DNA of 64,000 bases, taken from Haladaptatus salinisoli (GTDB lineage Archaea; Halobacteriota; Halobacteria; Halobacteriales; Haladaptataceae). The stretch is from NCBI RefSeq assembly GCF_020614375.1, contig NZ_CP085327.1, positions 496,001-560,000 on the forward strand, in the 5' to 3' direction. Both the position numbers and the translations under genes were made by a program. Shown piece after piece: positions 24,641 to 33,929 of this stretch. Every line of letters starts with the position of its first letter. The first letter of the stretch is position 1. Under the pieces are notes generated by a model. The model saw nothing but the letters and a program-made list of their open reading frames with translations, was not told the DNA's origin and ran no database searches.

Positions 24641-25903
24641 CTACAGCGCCTTTTCGGCCTCGCTCTGGACGAGGAAGGCGCGGTCGTCGGCGTAGCCGCG
24701 CACCGCGTCGAGCGCCCGGGCAGTTCCGATCTGGTTCAGCGCCCACGCGGCGCTCGCGCGGACGGAGTCCGACTCGTCGTTTTCGAGCGTGTCCGCGAGG
24801 GGGTCGATGGCCCGCGTGTCGCCGATGCGACCGAGGGCGCGAGCGGCGTGGCTGCGAACGCCTTCGTCGTCCGCGACGAGTTGATCCGCGATTTCCTGCG
24901 TCACCTCGTCGCTTCCGATTTCGCCGAGTGCTTTGATGACGGTCTTCGCCATCCCGGGGTCGGCGTCGACGTAGTCGACGATGGCGTCGATGGCTTCGTC
25001 GCTCCCGATCTTACCGAGGATGCGGATGGCGTCCTTATCGCGCCGGTTCGCTCGTTGGAGCATGGGTTCGAGCGCCTCCTCGTTGCCCATCCGTTCGAGC
25101 GCGTCGAGGCAGTGACGCTCCATGAAGTTCGACTGGAGCGAATCGAGCGCGAGGAGCACCATGTCCGCCCGGTCTTTCTTCTCCCAGACTTTGAGGGCGT
25201 GCCACTCCGGCGGGTAGTCCTTCCGGTGGTCGAGCACCTCGTAGAACCCTTCGGCTTCGAGCTGGTCGCGCGTTTCGAGGTCGCTCCACTCCTCGGCGTC
25301 GTCGATACCCTGTTTCAGCTCCTCGGTCGCCGCGACCAGCGCCTCGATGGTGTCCGCGTCCTCGTCCGGGTCGAGATCCGCGTCGCCGACGGCGGCGGCC
25401 GAGTTTTCGAGTACTTCCGCGAGGTCGTCCGAGTTCCGGGATAGGGTGACGCCGAAATCGGTGTTGAGCGTGTCCTGCACCGTTTCGACGAACGATTCGA
25501 CGACGTCGACGAGTTCGCCGCTCCCCTCGTCGGTCCAGCGGGTGTCCCGAACGGTCGATGCGGCGTCCTCGATGTCGCCGATAACGTCCGCGGCGTACGG
25601 CCCGCGCTGGTCCTCGAGTTCGTCGCGGAGGTCGGAGAGTCGGGTCTCCAACTCCTCTCGCGGGTCTTCCTCGTCCTCGTCTTCCGGTTCGGGAATATCG
25701 GCGCTCTCCAGCAGCCCCTCTATCTTGTCGAGTTTCGCTTCGACCACGTCGAGGTCGGCTTCCGTCTCGGCGGCTTCGAGTTCCGACTCCGCTTCGTCGA
25801 GTTGTTCCTCGACGGTGGCCGCGTCGACGGGTTCCGTCTCCGATTCGGGTTCCGTCTCCTCGGTCTGCTCCTCCTCGGTCCCTTCGGCGTCTTCGTCGCT
25901 CAT
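24641..25903 (-). CDS. HEAT-repeat protein with acidic coiled-coil N-terminus
   Basis: The 420-residue protein is extremely acidic at residues 1-110, with predicted coiled coil (AATVEEQLDEAESELEAAE). The C-terminal half (about 240-420) consists of HEAT/PBS-lyase repeats: DAIRILGKIGSDEAIDAI, KTVIKALGEIGSDEVTQEI, RSHAARALGRIGDTRAIDPL and ASAAWALNQIGTARALDAV. Such solenoids are scaffolds for protein contact, not catalysts. Partners are unknown. It is followed in the same direction by nothing close and preceded by the CDP-alcohol transferase. Confidence 0.85.
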   Translation of the reverse strand: MSDEDAEGTEEEQTEETEPESETEPVDAATVEEQLDEAESELEAAETEADLDVVEAKLDKIEGLLESADIPEPEDEDEEDPREELETRLSDLRDELEDQRGPYAADVIGDIEDAASTVRDTRWTDEGSGELVDVVESFVETVQDTLNTDFGVTLSRNSDDLAEVLENSAAAVGDADLDPDEDADTIEALVAATEELKQGIDDAEEWSDLETRDQLEAEGFYEVLDHRKDYPPEWHALKVWEKKDRADMVLLALDSLQSNFMERHCLDALERMGNEEALEPMLQRANRRDKDAIRILGKIGSDEAIDAIVDYVDADPGMAKTVIKALGEIGSDEVTQEIADQLVADDEGVRSHAARALGRIGDTRAIDPLADTLENDESDSVRASAAWALNQIGTARALDAVRGYADDRAFLVQSEAEKAL

Positions 25904-25960
25904 GCGTCCACCCCCGGGAAAGCCGTTGCTCTCATATGCCGAAAAATCGGTGCGTGCCCA

Positions 25961-26677
25961 TCAAGAGCGTTTCCCTTCTGTCGTCGGCGCGGTTTTCCCG
26001 TCCGTCGTCCGCCAGTAAAACTGCGGCGAGAGCACGAGGTACGCCAGCGCCAGCGTCAGCAGGGCGTAGGGGAACGCTCGTCCCCGAAAGTCCGGGACGA
26101 GCACCGCGAGCGAGTGGACGATTCCCATGATGAGCGCGTCGCGGGCCAACAGGTCGGGGTACGTAATCGTCGACACCATCAGTCCCGCGAGGACGAACGC
26201 GAGCGGGACGAGGACGAACGGGTCGGTGAACCCAGCGAGCACCCCGGCGCTGATGATGACCGACGCGAGCGTCGTCGGAACCCCTTCGGTCACGTCGTCG
26301 TCGGTGTCGTAGGCCGTGTACAGCCCCAACCTGACGATGGCCATCGCGACGAACAGCGCGCCGCCGGCGAGCGCCACCGCGACGCGGAGCGCGTCGAATC
26401 CCCACGCTTCGCGCACGACGGCGACGACCAGCATCGCCGGCGCGACCGAGAACGAGGCCATGTCGGCCAGCGAGTCGAGGTACGGCCCCGCCGCCGAACT
26501 CCCGACGTGGCGGGCCAGCACGCCGTCGAGTCCGTCCGCCACCGCGGCCAGCAGGATGAGGCGCGCCGCCAGTTCGGGGTTCGCGGTCGCCGTCGCAACC
26601 GCCAGAAAGCCGAGCGCGGCGTTCGAGACGGTCACCGCGTCGGCCAGCGACAGCCGACCGACGAACCGGGGTTTCAT
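25961..26677 (-). CDS. CDP-alcohol phosphatidyltransferase, archaetidylserine synthase-like
   Basis: The 238-residue protein has about eight membrane segments and the CDP-alcohol signature D-G-x2-A-R-x8-G-x3-D-x3-D (DGLDGVLARHVG then GPYLDSLADM). The N-terminal pattern (SLADAVTVSNAALGFLAV) matches the phosphatidyl/archaetidylserine synthase branch. It would exchange CMP of CDP-archaeol for L-serine (or another alcohol) at the membrane. The headgroup cannot be fixed by sequence alone. Confidence 0.85.
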   Translation of the reverse strand: MKPRFVGRLSLADAVTVSNAALGFLAVATATANPELAARLILLAAVADGLDGVLARHVGSSAAGPYLDSLADMASFSVAPAMLVVAVVREAWGFDALRVAVALAGGALFVAMAIVRLGLYTAYDTDDDVTEGVPTTLASVIISAGVLAGFTDPFVLVPLAFVLAGLMVSTITYPDLLARDALIMGIVHSLAVLVPDFRGRAFPYALLTLALAYLVLSPQFYWRTTDGKTAPTTEGKRS

Positions 26678-26755
26678 ACCCGGCGAGTAGTGCGAGCGCG
26701 CTTGATACGTCTTTTGAAAGCACGCTCGAGGCGGAAAATACGCCGTCGCCGAAAC

Positions 26756-27319
26756 TCACCGCTCGGCGACGTCTCGAATCCGGTCGAAGGCCTCGCGCTC
26801 GCGCTCGCCCCCGCACGTGCGAGCCACGTCCTCGAAGTAGTCCAGTCGCGCCCGGAGTTCGTCGGCGTCGTAGCCCTCCACGCCGAGACGGGACGCGGCC
26901 ACGGTCGCCTCCACGACCGCCGCGAACCCCCGGTTGGTCGTCGGAACCGCCTCCCGCACGATTTCCGAGTCGACCGGCGTCAGCGCCCACTCCTCCCAGC
27001 GCGTTCCGCCCGACTCCCCCGAATCGACCCGCTCGACCTCGACCTCGACCCACGCGTCGGCGGAGTCGAGCACCGCTCCCGACTCCTCCCGAATCGAGAG
27101 CGCGGCGTCCGCGAAGTCCACGGGGTCGCGGGTGAACTGGACGACGCCGCCGCCCCTCCGGCGGAAGTTCCGCCGCGTTCGGGTGTTTCCCCACGTTCGG
27201 GCCGTCACGGGGTCGCCCGCGCGGAGGCCGAGCGCCGCCGCGTTCCAGAGGTCGTTCGGGCCGAGCGTCGTGACGACCGACTCGGTCACGCCCCGGAGTT
27301 CGACCGGCCACTCGGTCAC
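26756..27319 (-). CDS. DUF447 family protein
   Basis: The 187-residue protein has the split-barrel (flavin-reductase like) character of DUF447: TESVVTTLGPNDLWNAAALGL, then TRRNFRRRGGGVVQFTRDPVDFADAAL, and a helical C-terminus. In methanogens and methylotrophs the family accompanies tetrahydromethanopterin genes. Here the GTG start overlaps the stop of the CitG-like gene (GTGA), making it the last gene of a cofD operon. Function unknown; binding of a flavin or F420 is a reasonable guess. Confidence 0.8.
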   Translation of the reverse strand: MTEWPVELRGVTESVVTTLGPNDLWNAAALGLRAGDPVTARTWGNTRTRRNFRRRGGGVVQFTRDPVDFADAALSIREESGAVLDSADAWVEVEVERVDSGESGGTRWEEWALTPVDSEIVREAVPTTNRGFAAVVEATVAASRLGVEGYDADELRARLDYFEDVARTCGGEREREAFDRIRDVAER

Positions 27320-28152
27320 GGCGTCTCTCCCCGCGCCAACGCGACGAACAACCCGCCGGCGACGATGTCCGCGGTCGTTCCGGGGTTGATACCGTCCTCG
27401 ACCAGCGAGTCGGCGAAGGCGCGAAGGAGTTCCAAGTCGCCGTTGCGCGCCCCTTGAAGCGCCTCCTGCGCGCGAACGCGGACGCTCTCAGCGACCCTCC
27501 TCCCGTGCTGTTTCGCCACGAAGGTGTCCGGTTCGCGGGCCAGCAGTTCGAGGTAGACGCGCGCGCCGCGACCCGAGAGCGGTCCCTCGAGTTCCGCGAT
27601 TCGCTCGCCCGCCCGGAACGTCCGTTCGAACTCGTTCGTCCACTCGCGGGCGATGCCGTCCTCGTCCGCCCCGAGCTCCATCACGTCGTAGAGGGTGAGT
27701 TCGGCGTCCCTGACGGCCGGAATCGCGTCGCTCCCCCGGCGCACGTCGAACTCGTCCGCACCCTCGGGCGGGTCGTCGACGTACACGTCGACGTGCTCGA
27801 ACGCGCGGTAGAACCCCTCGGCGTCAGCGACCGTCGTGGACTCGACGACCTCGGCGACGGCGTCGGGGGCGGGTTCGTCCGCCTTCACGAGGGGAACCAG
27901 CAGGCAGAGCGCCCCGAACTGCGTGTTGCCCCCCGACTGCCCGCTCATCCCGGCGACGGCCTCCTCGAACGCCTCGCCGACCGCCGCGCCGTCTTCGGCC
28001 GCCCGAAGCCCCGCCCCGGCGCCGACCGCCCCGGCGAGGAAGTGTTCGAACCGGAGGTCGGGAAAGTCCCGTTCGCGGTCGACGTTGCCGGGTTTCGGCG
28101 TCCCCGCGACCTCCAACAACAGCGCGAGTTGCGCTCGTTCCGCGGGCGTCAT
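27316..28152 (-). CDS. CitG-like triphosphoribosyl-dephospho-CoA synthase family protein
   Basis: The 278-residue helical protein opens with ALLLEVAGTPKPGNVDRERDF, the family's conserved phosphate-binding start (xxKPGNVxR), and has GGNTQFGALCLLVPL and ELTLYDVM. The bacterial CitG makes the prosthetic-group precursor of citrate lyase. Haloarchaea have no such lyase context here, so another nucleotide-transfer reaction is likely, possibly in cofactor synthesis beside cofD. ATG at 28152 overlaps the upstream stop (ATGA). Confidence 0.8.
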   Translation of the reverse strand: MTPAERAQLALLLEVAGTPKPGNVDRERDFPDLRFEHFLAGAVGAGAGLRAAEDGAAVGEAFEEAVAGMSGQSGGNTQFGALCLLVPLVKADEPAPDAVAEVVESTTVADAEGFYRAFEHVDVYVDDPPEGADEFDVRRGSDAIPAVRDAELTLYDVMELGADEDGIAREWTNEFERTFRAGERIAELEGPLSGRGARVYLELLAREPDTFVAKQHGRRVAESVRVRAQEALQGARNGDLELLRAFADSLVEDGINPGTTADIVAGGLFVALARGETP

Positions 28153-28892
28153 GCGACCGCCTCCGCGAACCACTCGTCGGTCGCGCGGCGAACCCGCGAG
28201 AGGACCGCCGGACGGTCGCTGGGTCGCCCGACGCTCACCGCGTCCGCGCCGTAGTCGAGGTACTCGGCGACCGTCTCCCCGTCCCGGACGCCGTTGTTCG
28301 CGACGAGGAAGCAGTCGGTCGCCGCCGCGATTTCGGCGACCGCGCGCTCCGAGTCCATCGCGTCCACGTGGACGACGTCCGCGCCGGCGTCCGCGACGAC
28401 GCGGGCGACTTCCGGGAGGTCGACGCCGGACATCTCGGTTCGAACCTTGACGCCGACCGCCGCGCCCGTCTCGGCGGCCGCCCGAACCTGCTCGCGGAGT
28501 CTGTCGGGGTTTCGAAGCAGCGACTGCCCCGCGCCCGCCGCGCACATCTCGTCCTGTCGGCAGTGCGCGTTCACCTCCAGAATCGCGTCGTGCGCGCGGC
28601 ACACCTCGGCGGCGGCGCGAATCGGTGGCAGGGTCGCGGAGCGCACGTTGAACCCCGGACGGAGCGGCGCGTCGGCGAGCGCGGCGAGTTGGTCGTCCGC
28701 GAAGGCGACGGGGTCGTCCGGCAGGAACTCCTCGCGGTCGCGGTCGACCATTTTTCGGGCCGCCTCGCGCGTCTCTTCGTCCAGCGCGATACCGCCCAGA
28801 AACGCCGCCCCGACGTGTCCCGCACCTGCAAGCGCCCACTCGGCGTCGGATTCGCCGCTGAGACTCGCCAGCGCGACCCGCGGCTCGAACAT
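28149..28892 (-). CDS. Dus-like TIM-barrel flavoprotein
   Basis: The 247-residue alpha/beta barrel is related to tRNA-dihydrouridine synthases and dihydroorotate dehydrogenases: PGFNVRSATLPPI, EVNAHCRQDEMCAAGAGQSLL, GVKVRTEMSGVDLPE, VVHVDAMDSE, and the FMN-phosphate loop region ANNGVRDGETVAEYLDYGADAVSVGRP. It lacks the C-terminal tRNA-binding domain of true Dus enzymes, so tRNA reduction is doubtful. It lies one base after cofD and overlaps the CitG-like gene. Confidence 0.75.
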   Translation of the reverse strand: MFEPRVALASLSGESDAEWALAGAGHVGAAFLGGIALDEETREAARKMVDRDREEFLPDDPVAFADDQLAALADAPLRPGFNVRSATLPPIRAAAEVCRAHDAILEVNAHCRQDEMCAAGAGQSLLRNPDRLREQVRAAAETGAAVGVKVRTEMSGVDLPEVARVVADAGADVVHVDAMDSERAVAEIAAATDCFLVANNGVRDGETVAEYLDYGADAVSVGRPSDRPAVLSRVRRATDEWFAEAVA

Positions 28893-28893
28893 C

Positions 28894-29886
28894 TCAAGCC
28901 ACCTCCAGCGCGCGTTCGGCCGCGCGCGCGACGCGTTCCGCGTCCGCGGCGTCGTTCATCTCCGTGTCCGTCCTGACGACCGGCCGGTCGAGGTTCGTCC
29001 CGTCCTCGTCGTCCAGCACGAAGGCGTCCGCGAAGGGGTACGCCGCCGCCACGCCCGCGGTGCTCGGGTCGTAGCCCACCGCCGCCATCAGTTTCGCCGC
29101 CGGCCCGGAGAAGACGCGGTCTTCCACGAACGGCGAGACGGCGACCACGGTGGTCGATTCCAGCGCCTCGCGGAGTTCGTCGACGGCGAGCATCGGGCCG
29201 ATGCTCGTCACCGGGTTCGACGGGCCGACGACGACCGGTTCGTCCGAAATCGCGTCCAGCGCGGCGGGCGACGGGTCGGCCTCGTCGGCGCCCCGGAACT
29301 CCACGTCCACGACTTCGGGGTCGCCGCCGCGCGCGACCCAGAACTCCTGGAAGTGCATCTCCCCGCCCGGCGTGCGGACGATGCTCGCCACCGGGTCGTC
29401 GCTCATCGGAACCACGTCGACCGGGGCGTCGAAGGCGTCGGCGAGGAGACGGGTCGTCTCGGTGAGGGTGTGGCCCTCGTCCAGTAACCCCGTCCGCGTG
29501 ACGTGAACCGCCCGGTCGCGGTCGCCCAGCAGCATGAACTCCGCGACGCCGGAGAACCGCCGCCAGCGAGCGATGTCTCTCCCGTCGGTCTGGAACTCGT
29601 CTGGGAGGTAGCGCGGGCCGTCGGAGAGGCCCGCCGACTCGGCGAGTCGGTGGAGTTCGTCGTGGGTCTCGGTCGTGTCGTCGGCGATTCCCCACCACGT
29701 CTCGCGGTTCAGCACGTCGCCCTGCTGGAACAGCACGGTGTCGATGTCGGGGCAGACGAGCAGTCCCCCCAACTCGACGTCGTCGCCCGTGTTCCCGACG
29801 ACGGTCGTCTCGGCGGGCGAGAAGACCGAGCGCGCGCCGTCCAGAAGCTTGGGGGTGCCCGTTCCCCCGGAGAGAAACGTTACCAT
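28894..29886 (-). CDS. cofD: 2-phospho-L-lactate transferase (CofD), F420 biosynthesis
   Basis: The 330-residue protein has the CofD start [15 protein letters not shown], then [23 protein letters not shown] and the [13 protein letters not shown] block. CofD transfers the phospholactate (or PEP-derived) unit from a guanosine-diphosphate carrier to the deazaflavin Fo, giving F420-0. It heads an operon of CofD, Dus-like, CitG-like and DUF447 genes with 0-4 base spacing. ATG at 29886; an AATTTAC stretch about 26 bases upstream is a probable TATA box. Confidence 0.95.
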   Translation of the reverse strand: MVTFLSGGTGTPKLLDGARSVFSPAETTVVGNTGDDVELGGLLVCPDIDTVLFQQGDVLNRETWWGIADDTTETHDELHRLAESAGLSDGPRYLPDEFQTDGRDIARWRRFSGVAEFMLLGDRDRAVHVTRTGLLDEGHTLTETTRLLADAFDAPVDVVPMSDDPVASIVRTPGGEMHFQEFWVARGGDPEVVDVEFRGADEADPSPAALDAISDEPVVVGPSNPVTSIGPMLAVDELREALESTTVVAVSPFVEDRVFSGPAAKLMAAVGYDPSTAGVAAAYPFADAFVLDDEDGTNLDRPVVRTDTEMNDAADAERVARAAERALEVA

Positions 29887-29928
29887 GCTCGGAGATGGTC
29901 GCGGGGTCGTGTAAATTCTTGCGCTCGG

Positions 29929-30102
29929 TTACTCCCAGAGCGATCGCCACGTTTCGACGTGCAACGCGAGGTACGTGCCGTCGCCGTCGACGTTCGCGCG
30001 AGCGACGTTCGCCTCCTCGTCGACCGTCGTCTCCAGCCGCACGAACGTCTGTCGCTCCCGGTCGTATCTGACGCGGTAATCGCCCTCCTCGTCCTTCGGT
30101 TT
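29929..30102 (-). pseudogene. Open frame without start codon, probable gene remnant
   Basis: Between cofD and the HD gene the minus strand has 57 sense codons ending in TAA, with strongly coding composition (almost every third base G or C) and an acidic, plausible product: DYRVRYDRERQTFVRLET, later GTYLALHVETWRSLWE. There is no ATG. A stop lies just upstream, inside the TATA box of the HD gene, and the only possible start is a GTG at codon 21. It looks like the 3' part of a gene that lost its beginning. Confidence 0.4.
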
Positions 30103-30107
30103 TTATA
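30099..30107 (+). promoter_or_regulatory. TATA box of the HD phosphohydrolase gene
   Basis: GTTTTTATA-type element ending 25 bases before the ATG at 30132, the spacing of leaderless haloarchaeal transcripts. Confidence 0.55.
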
Positions 30108-30131
30108 CCACGACGACCGAAACACGTCACA

Positions 30132-31355
30132 ATGAAGACCATCAAGGACAGCGTCCACGACCACATCGACGTGGTCGGCGTCGCGCGGGACTTGCTCGAC
30201 ACCCCCGCGGTCCAGCGACTCCGCCACATCACGCAACTCGGAACCGCCCGCCTCGTCTATCCCTCCGCGAACCACACGCGATTCGAACACAGCCTCGGGG
30301 TGTACCACCTCGCGTGCGAGGCCCTCGCCAACCTCGGCATCGAGGGCGTGCAGGCCGAGCGCGTCCGCGCCGCCGCCATCCTCCACGACGTGGGGCACTC
30401 CCCCTACAGCCACACCATCGAAGACCTCATCCACCGCCGCACGGGCAAGTACCACGACGACGTGCACGACCTGCTCGTCGGGTCGGAGGTCGGCGACGTG
30501 CTCCGGGCGCACGACTTAGACCCCGACACCGTCGCCGGACTCATCGCGGGGGACGGCGAACTCGGACAGGTCGTCTCCGGCGAACTCGACGTGGACAGGA
30601 TGGACTACCTCGTCCGCGACGCCCACCACACGGGGGTTCCGTACGGCACCATCGACCACCAGCGTCTCGTCCGCGAACTGACCTTCCTCGACGGCGAACT
30701 GGTGCTCGCGGAGGGGAACGTCCAGACCGCCGAGAGCCTGCTGGTCGCTCGCGCGCTGATGAACCCGACGGTGTACAACCACCACGTCACGCGGATCAGC
30801 AAATCCATGCTCCAACGCGCGAGCGAGCGACTCCTCGACGCGCCGGACATCGACGCCGAGGAGTTGCGCCGGATGGACGACCACGACCTGCTCGTCGCGC
30901 TCCGTGCGAACCCGAACACCGCCGAGTTCGCGCGCTGCCTCTCGGACCGCGACCTCTACAAGCGCGCCGTCTGGGCCGAGATGGCGGACGTGCCCGACGA
31001 CGTCATCGACGCCGACCACGAGACCGTCCGCGACCACGAAGCCGACATCGCCGAGAGCGCGGGGGTCGATCCGGACTCGGTCATCCTCGACGTTCCGGGT
31101 CGCCCGCGGATGACCGAGTCCTCGTCGCGCGTCATCGTCAACGGCGAAGTCAGGCCCCTCGCCCGGCAGTCGACGCTCGTCAGGGCGCTCCAGCGAGTCC
31201 AGCGCGACCAGTGGCGACTGGGCGTCTACGCGCCGGCGGAGGAGACGGAGCGGGTCGGACTCGCGGCGGAGCGCGTGCTCGGACTCGCCACCGACGGGGC
31301 GCTCGTCAGCGACGTTCGGACCGGCGTCAGGACGACGCTGGACGACTTCGAGTGA
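30132..31355 (+). CDS. HD-domain protein, SAMHD1/dNTPase-like
   Basis: The 407-residue protein starts with the family signature IKDSVHDHIDV, TPAVQRLRHITQLGTARLVYP, then the metal-binding HTRFEHSLGVYHLA, ILHDVGHSPYSH and the distal D in ELDVDRMDYLVRDAHHTGVPYG. This is the SAMHD1/YpgQ-type arrangement of dNTP triphosphohydrolases, which remove triphosphate from dNTPs and control nucleotide pools. The actual substrate is not shown by sequence. The C-terminal 100 residues are halophile-specific. Confidence 0.88.
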   Translation: MKTIKDSVHDHIDVVGVARDLLDTPAVQRLRHITQLGTARLVYPSANHTRFEHSLGVYHLACEALANLGIEGVQAERVRAAAILHDVGHSPYSHTIEDLIHRRTGKYHDDVHDLLVGSEVGDVLRAHDLDPDTVAGLIAGDGELGQVVSGELDVDRMDYLVRDAHHTGVPYGTIDHQRLVRELTFLDGELVLAEGNVQTAESLLVARALMNPTVYNHHVTRISKSMLQRASERLLDAPDIDAEELRRMDDHDLLVALRANPNTAEFARCLSDRDLYKRAVWAEMADVPDDVIDADHETVRDHEADIAESAGVDPDSVILDVPGRPRMTESSSRVIVNGEVRPLARQSTLVRALQRVQRDQWRLGVYAPAEETERVGLAAERVLGLATDGALVSDVRTGVRTTLDDFE

Positions 31356-31412
31356 GGCGTCCGCTCGAACCGCGACGAGGAGTTTAAGACCCGCTGCTAA
31401 CAACTTCCTCGC

Positions 31413-32426
31413 ATGTTCGTCGAGGGTACGATACTGCGCGGCCCGAACTTCGACCCCGTCGAGGGTCGCGTGGTGGTCGAAGACGGTACGATAACGGCTG
31501 TCGAAGAGGAGTCCGTCTCGTCGTCGGACGTCGTCCTCCCCGCGTTCGTCAACGCCCACACGCACATCGGCGATTCGATCGCGAAGGAGGCGGGTGCGGG
31601 CCTCTCGCTCGAAGAACTCGTCGCGCCGCCCGACGGATTGAAACATCGACTGCTCCGCGAGGCGACCCGAGCGGAGACGGTCGAAGCGATGCGCCGGTCG
31701 GTGCGGTTCATGCAGCGGACAGGGACGGCGTCGTTTCTCGAATTCCGCGAGGGCGGCGTCGAGGGCGTCTTCGCGCTGCGAGAGGCGGTCGAAGGACTCG
31801 ACGTCGACCCGGTCATCCTCGGACGCGAGACGGTCGAGGCGATGGAGGCCGGCGACGGATTCGGCGCGAGCGGCGCGAACGACGCGGACTTCGGCCACGA
31901 GCGCAACGCGACCGCCCGGGCCGGAAAGCTGTTCGGCATCCACGCGGGGGAGGTCGATTCCAGCGACATCAACCCGGCGCTCGACCTCTCGCCGAACTTC
32001 CTCGTCCACGTCGTCCACCCGGAACCGATCCACCTCGACCGAATCGAGGACAGCGAGATTCCCGTCGCGGTCTGCCCGCGGTCGAACCTCGTCACCGGCG
32101 TCGGCCTGCCGCCGATTCGGGAACTGCTCGACAGGACGACGGTCGCGCTCGGGACGGACAACGTGATGCTGAACAGTCCGTCGATGTTTCGGGAGATGGA
32201 GTTCGCGGCGAAACTGACCGAAGCGTCCCCGCGGGAGGTGCTCCGAATGGCGACGCGGAACGGCGCGCAAATCGCGGGGCTGAACTGCGGCGTCGTGGAA
32301 CCGGGTCGGGACGCGAAACTGCTCGTCCTCGACGGCGACTCGGACAACCTCGTCGGAAGTCGCAACGTGATTCGCGCCGTCGTCCGCCGCGCGGGGGCGA
32401 CCGACGTGAAGGACGTGCTGCTGTAG
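31413..32426 (+). CDS. Amidohydrolase family metal-dependent hydrolase
   Basis: The 337-residue protein has an amidohydrolase barrel: metal ligands in LPAFVNAHTHIGDS, GIHAGEVDSSD, LVHVVHPEP and the final aspartate in VALGTDNVMLNSP. The small N- and C-terminal beta parts form the composite urease-like sandwich. It is related to cytosine deaminase, chlorohydrolase and imidazolonepropionase relatives, but the substrate is not evident. It begins 58 bases after the HD gene, which may link both to nucleotide or base catabolism. Confidence 0.85.
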   Translation: MFVEGTILRGPNFDPVEGRVVVEDGTITAVEEESVSSSDVVLPAFVNAHTHIGDSIAKEAGAGLSLEELVAPPDGLKHRLLREATRAETVEAMRRSVRFMQRTGTASFLEFREGGVEGVFALREAVEGLDVDPVILGRETVEAMEAGDGFGASGANDADFGHERNATARAGKLFGIHAGEVDSSDINPALDLSPNFLVHVVHPEPIHLDRIEDSEIPVAVCPRSNLVTGVGLPPIRELLDRTTVALGTDNVMLNSPSMFREMEFAAKLTEASPREVLRMATRNGAQIAGLNCGVVEPGRDAKLLVLDGDSDNLVGSRNVIRAVVRRAGATDVKDVLL

Positions 32427-32506
32427 TCCCGGCTGACTTTCGGTTCGAAGGCCGAAGACACCAAACGAGTTAAGAAGGCGCGAACCGTGCTATTCGGTAA
32501 CGTATC

Positions 32507-32992
32507 ATGTACGATCGAATTCTCGTGCCGACCGACGGTTCGGCGGAGACCGAACGAGTGGTCGAACACGCCGCCGAACTGGCCGAGGCGCACGGGGCGG
32601 AACTGCACGCGATCTACGTCGTCAACTCGGCGACGTTCGCCAGCCTCCCGATGGAAACCTCGTGGGAGGGCATCAACGACATGCTTCAGGAGGAGGGCGA
32701 GTCCGCGCTCGAAGACGTGCGTCGCGTCGCGGATCGCTACGACGTGTCGCTCACGACCCACCTCGTGGAGGGGCCGCCGAACCGGGAAATCGTTCGATAC
32801 GCGGAGCAGGGCGGTTTCGACCTCATCGTGATGGGTACCCACGGCCGCGGCGGCATCGACCGACTCCTGCTCGGGAGCGTCGCGGAGCGCGTCGTCCGCG
32901 CCTCCACCGTCCCGGTGCTCACCGTCCGGGTCGGCGCGGACGAGAACTCGCCGAAAACCGAGGCGAGCGAGGGGGCGAAGGGGAGCAGTTAG
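32507..32992 (+). CDS. Universal stress protein (UspA family)
   Basis: The 161-residue single-domain protein shows the Usp start MYDRILVPTDGSAETERVVE and the ATP-binding motif G-x2-G-x9-G-[ST] in GTHGRGGIDRLLLGSVAE, followed by VPVLTVR. Usp proteins bind ATP and respond to stress or starvation; haloarchaea carry many copies. A short polar tail (residues 140-161) follows the fold. Confidence 0.93.
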   Translation: MYDRILVPTDGSAETERVVEHAAELAEAHGAELHAIYVVNSATFASLPMETSWEGINDMLQEEGESALEDVRRVADRYDVSLTTHLVEGPPNREIVRYAEQGGFDLIVMGTHGRGGIDRLLLGSVAERVVRASTVPVLTVRVGADENSPKTEASEGAKGSS

Positions 32993-33011
32993 ACGGCGCG
33001 GGCGCGGGCGC

Positions 33012-33929
33012 TCAGACGGGTCGGAGGTGTTCGCAGTCGCCCGCGTGAACGCGAACCTCGCCGTCGTCGGTCGCCACGACCAGCGCGCCGGGCGTCACGA
33101 CGTCCACCGCGTTCCCTATCACGTCTCCGTCCCGCGTTTCGATTCTTACTCGCTGTCCGAGCGTCGCCGCTCGCTCGCGCCACGCGCCGAGCACGTCGTC
33201 GGTGTTCGCGCGGAGCGCGTCGAACTCCTCTAACAGGCGCTGGACGAATATTCGACGGTTCACGCTCCCCGCCGCCTCCTGCACGCTCGTCGCGCCCTCG
33301 GGAAGCGACGCTCCGGGGACGTTGACGTTCACGCCGATTCCGACGACGATCCACGAGACGCGGTCCGCCTCGCCCTCCATCTCGGTGAGGATTCCCGCGA
33401 GTTTCTCTTCCCCCACGAGAACGTCGTTCGGCCACTTGATCTCCGCCGGAACGCCCGCCTCGCGGGCGGCGCGCGTCACGGCGACCGCGGCGGCGAGCGT
33501 CAGCAGCGGGACGTGCGCCGGCGGCAGGTTCGGCCGGAGGACGATACTCATCCAGACGCCGCCGGACGGTCCGACCCACTCGCGGTCCAGTCGGCCCCGC
33601 CCGCCGACCTGTTCGTCGGCCAGCACGACCACGTCTTTCGCTCCGTCCGCCGCGAGATTCCGCGCTCGGTCGTTCGTGCTCCCGATGGACTCGTGGTACT
33701 CGACCTCGAAGGGGGCGTCGAGACCGTACTCGACCGTGGGGCCGAACTCCGAAGCCTCGCCGAGAACGTAGCCTTTGTTCGTGGTCTCGATTTCGTACCC
33801 CGCCTCGCGGAGCGCCTCGACGTGCTTCCAGACCGCGTTTCGGGACACGTCGAGGCGCTCGGCGAGTTCCGGACCGGAAACCGGACCGTCGGCGAGCGCG
33901 TCCAGGACGGCTCGGCGCGTGTCGTTCAT
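33012..33929 (-). CDS. birA: Biotin-protein ligase BirA (with HTH domain)
   Basis: The 305-residue protein has an N-terminal winged helix (VLDALADGPVSGPELAERLDV, SRNAVWKHVEALREAGYEI), the catalytic ligase domain with STNDRAR, the biotinyl-AMP loop GGRGRLDREW and KWPNDVLVGEEKLAGIL, and a C-terminal SH3-like domain. It activates biotin with ATP and attaches it to the carrier protein; the HTH can repress biotin-related genes. The start at 33929 is chosen because upstream codons overlap a low-conservation extension. The acyl-CoA carboxylase subunit at 34548-36335 is the expected substrate. Confidence 0.95.
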   Translation of the reverse strand: MNDTRRAVLDALADGPVSGPELAERLDVSRNAVWKHVEALREAGYEIETTNKGYVLGEASEFGPTVEYGLDAPFEVEYHESIGSTNDRARNLAADGAKDVVVLADEQVGGRGRLDREWVGPSGGVWMSIVLRPNLPPAHVPLLTLAAAVAVTRAAREAGVPAEIKWPNDVLVGEEKLAGILTEMEGEADRVSWIVVGIGVNVNVPGASLPEGATSVQEAAGSVNRRIFVQRLLEEFDALRANTDDVLGAWRERAATLGQRVRIETRDGDVIGNAVDVVTPGALVVATDDGEVRVHAGDCEHLRPV

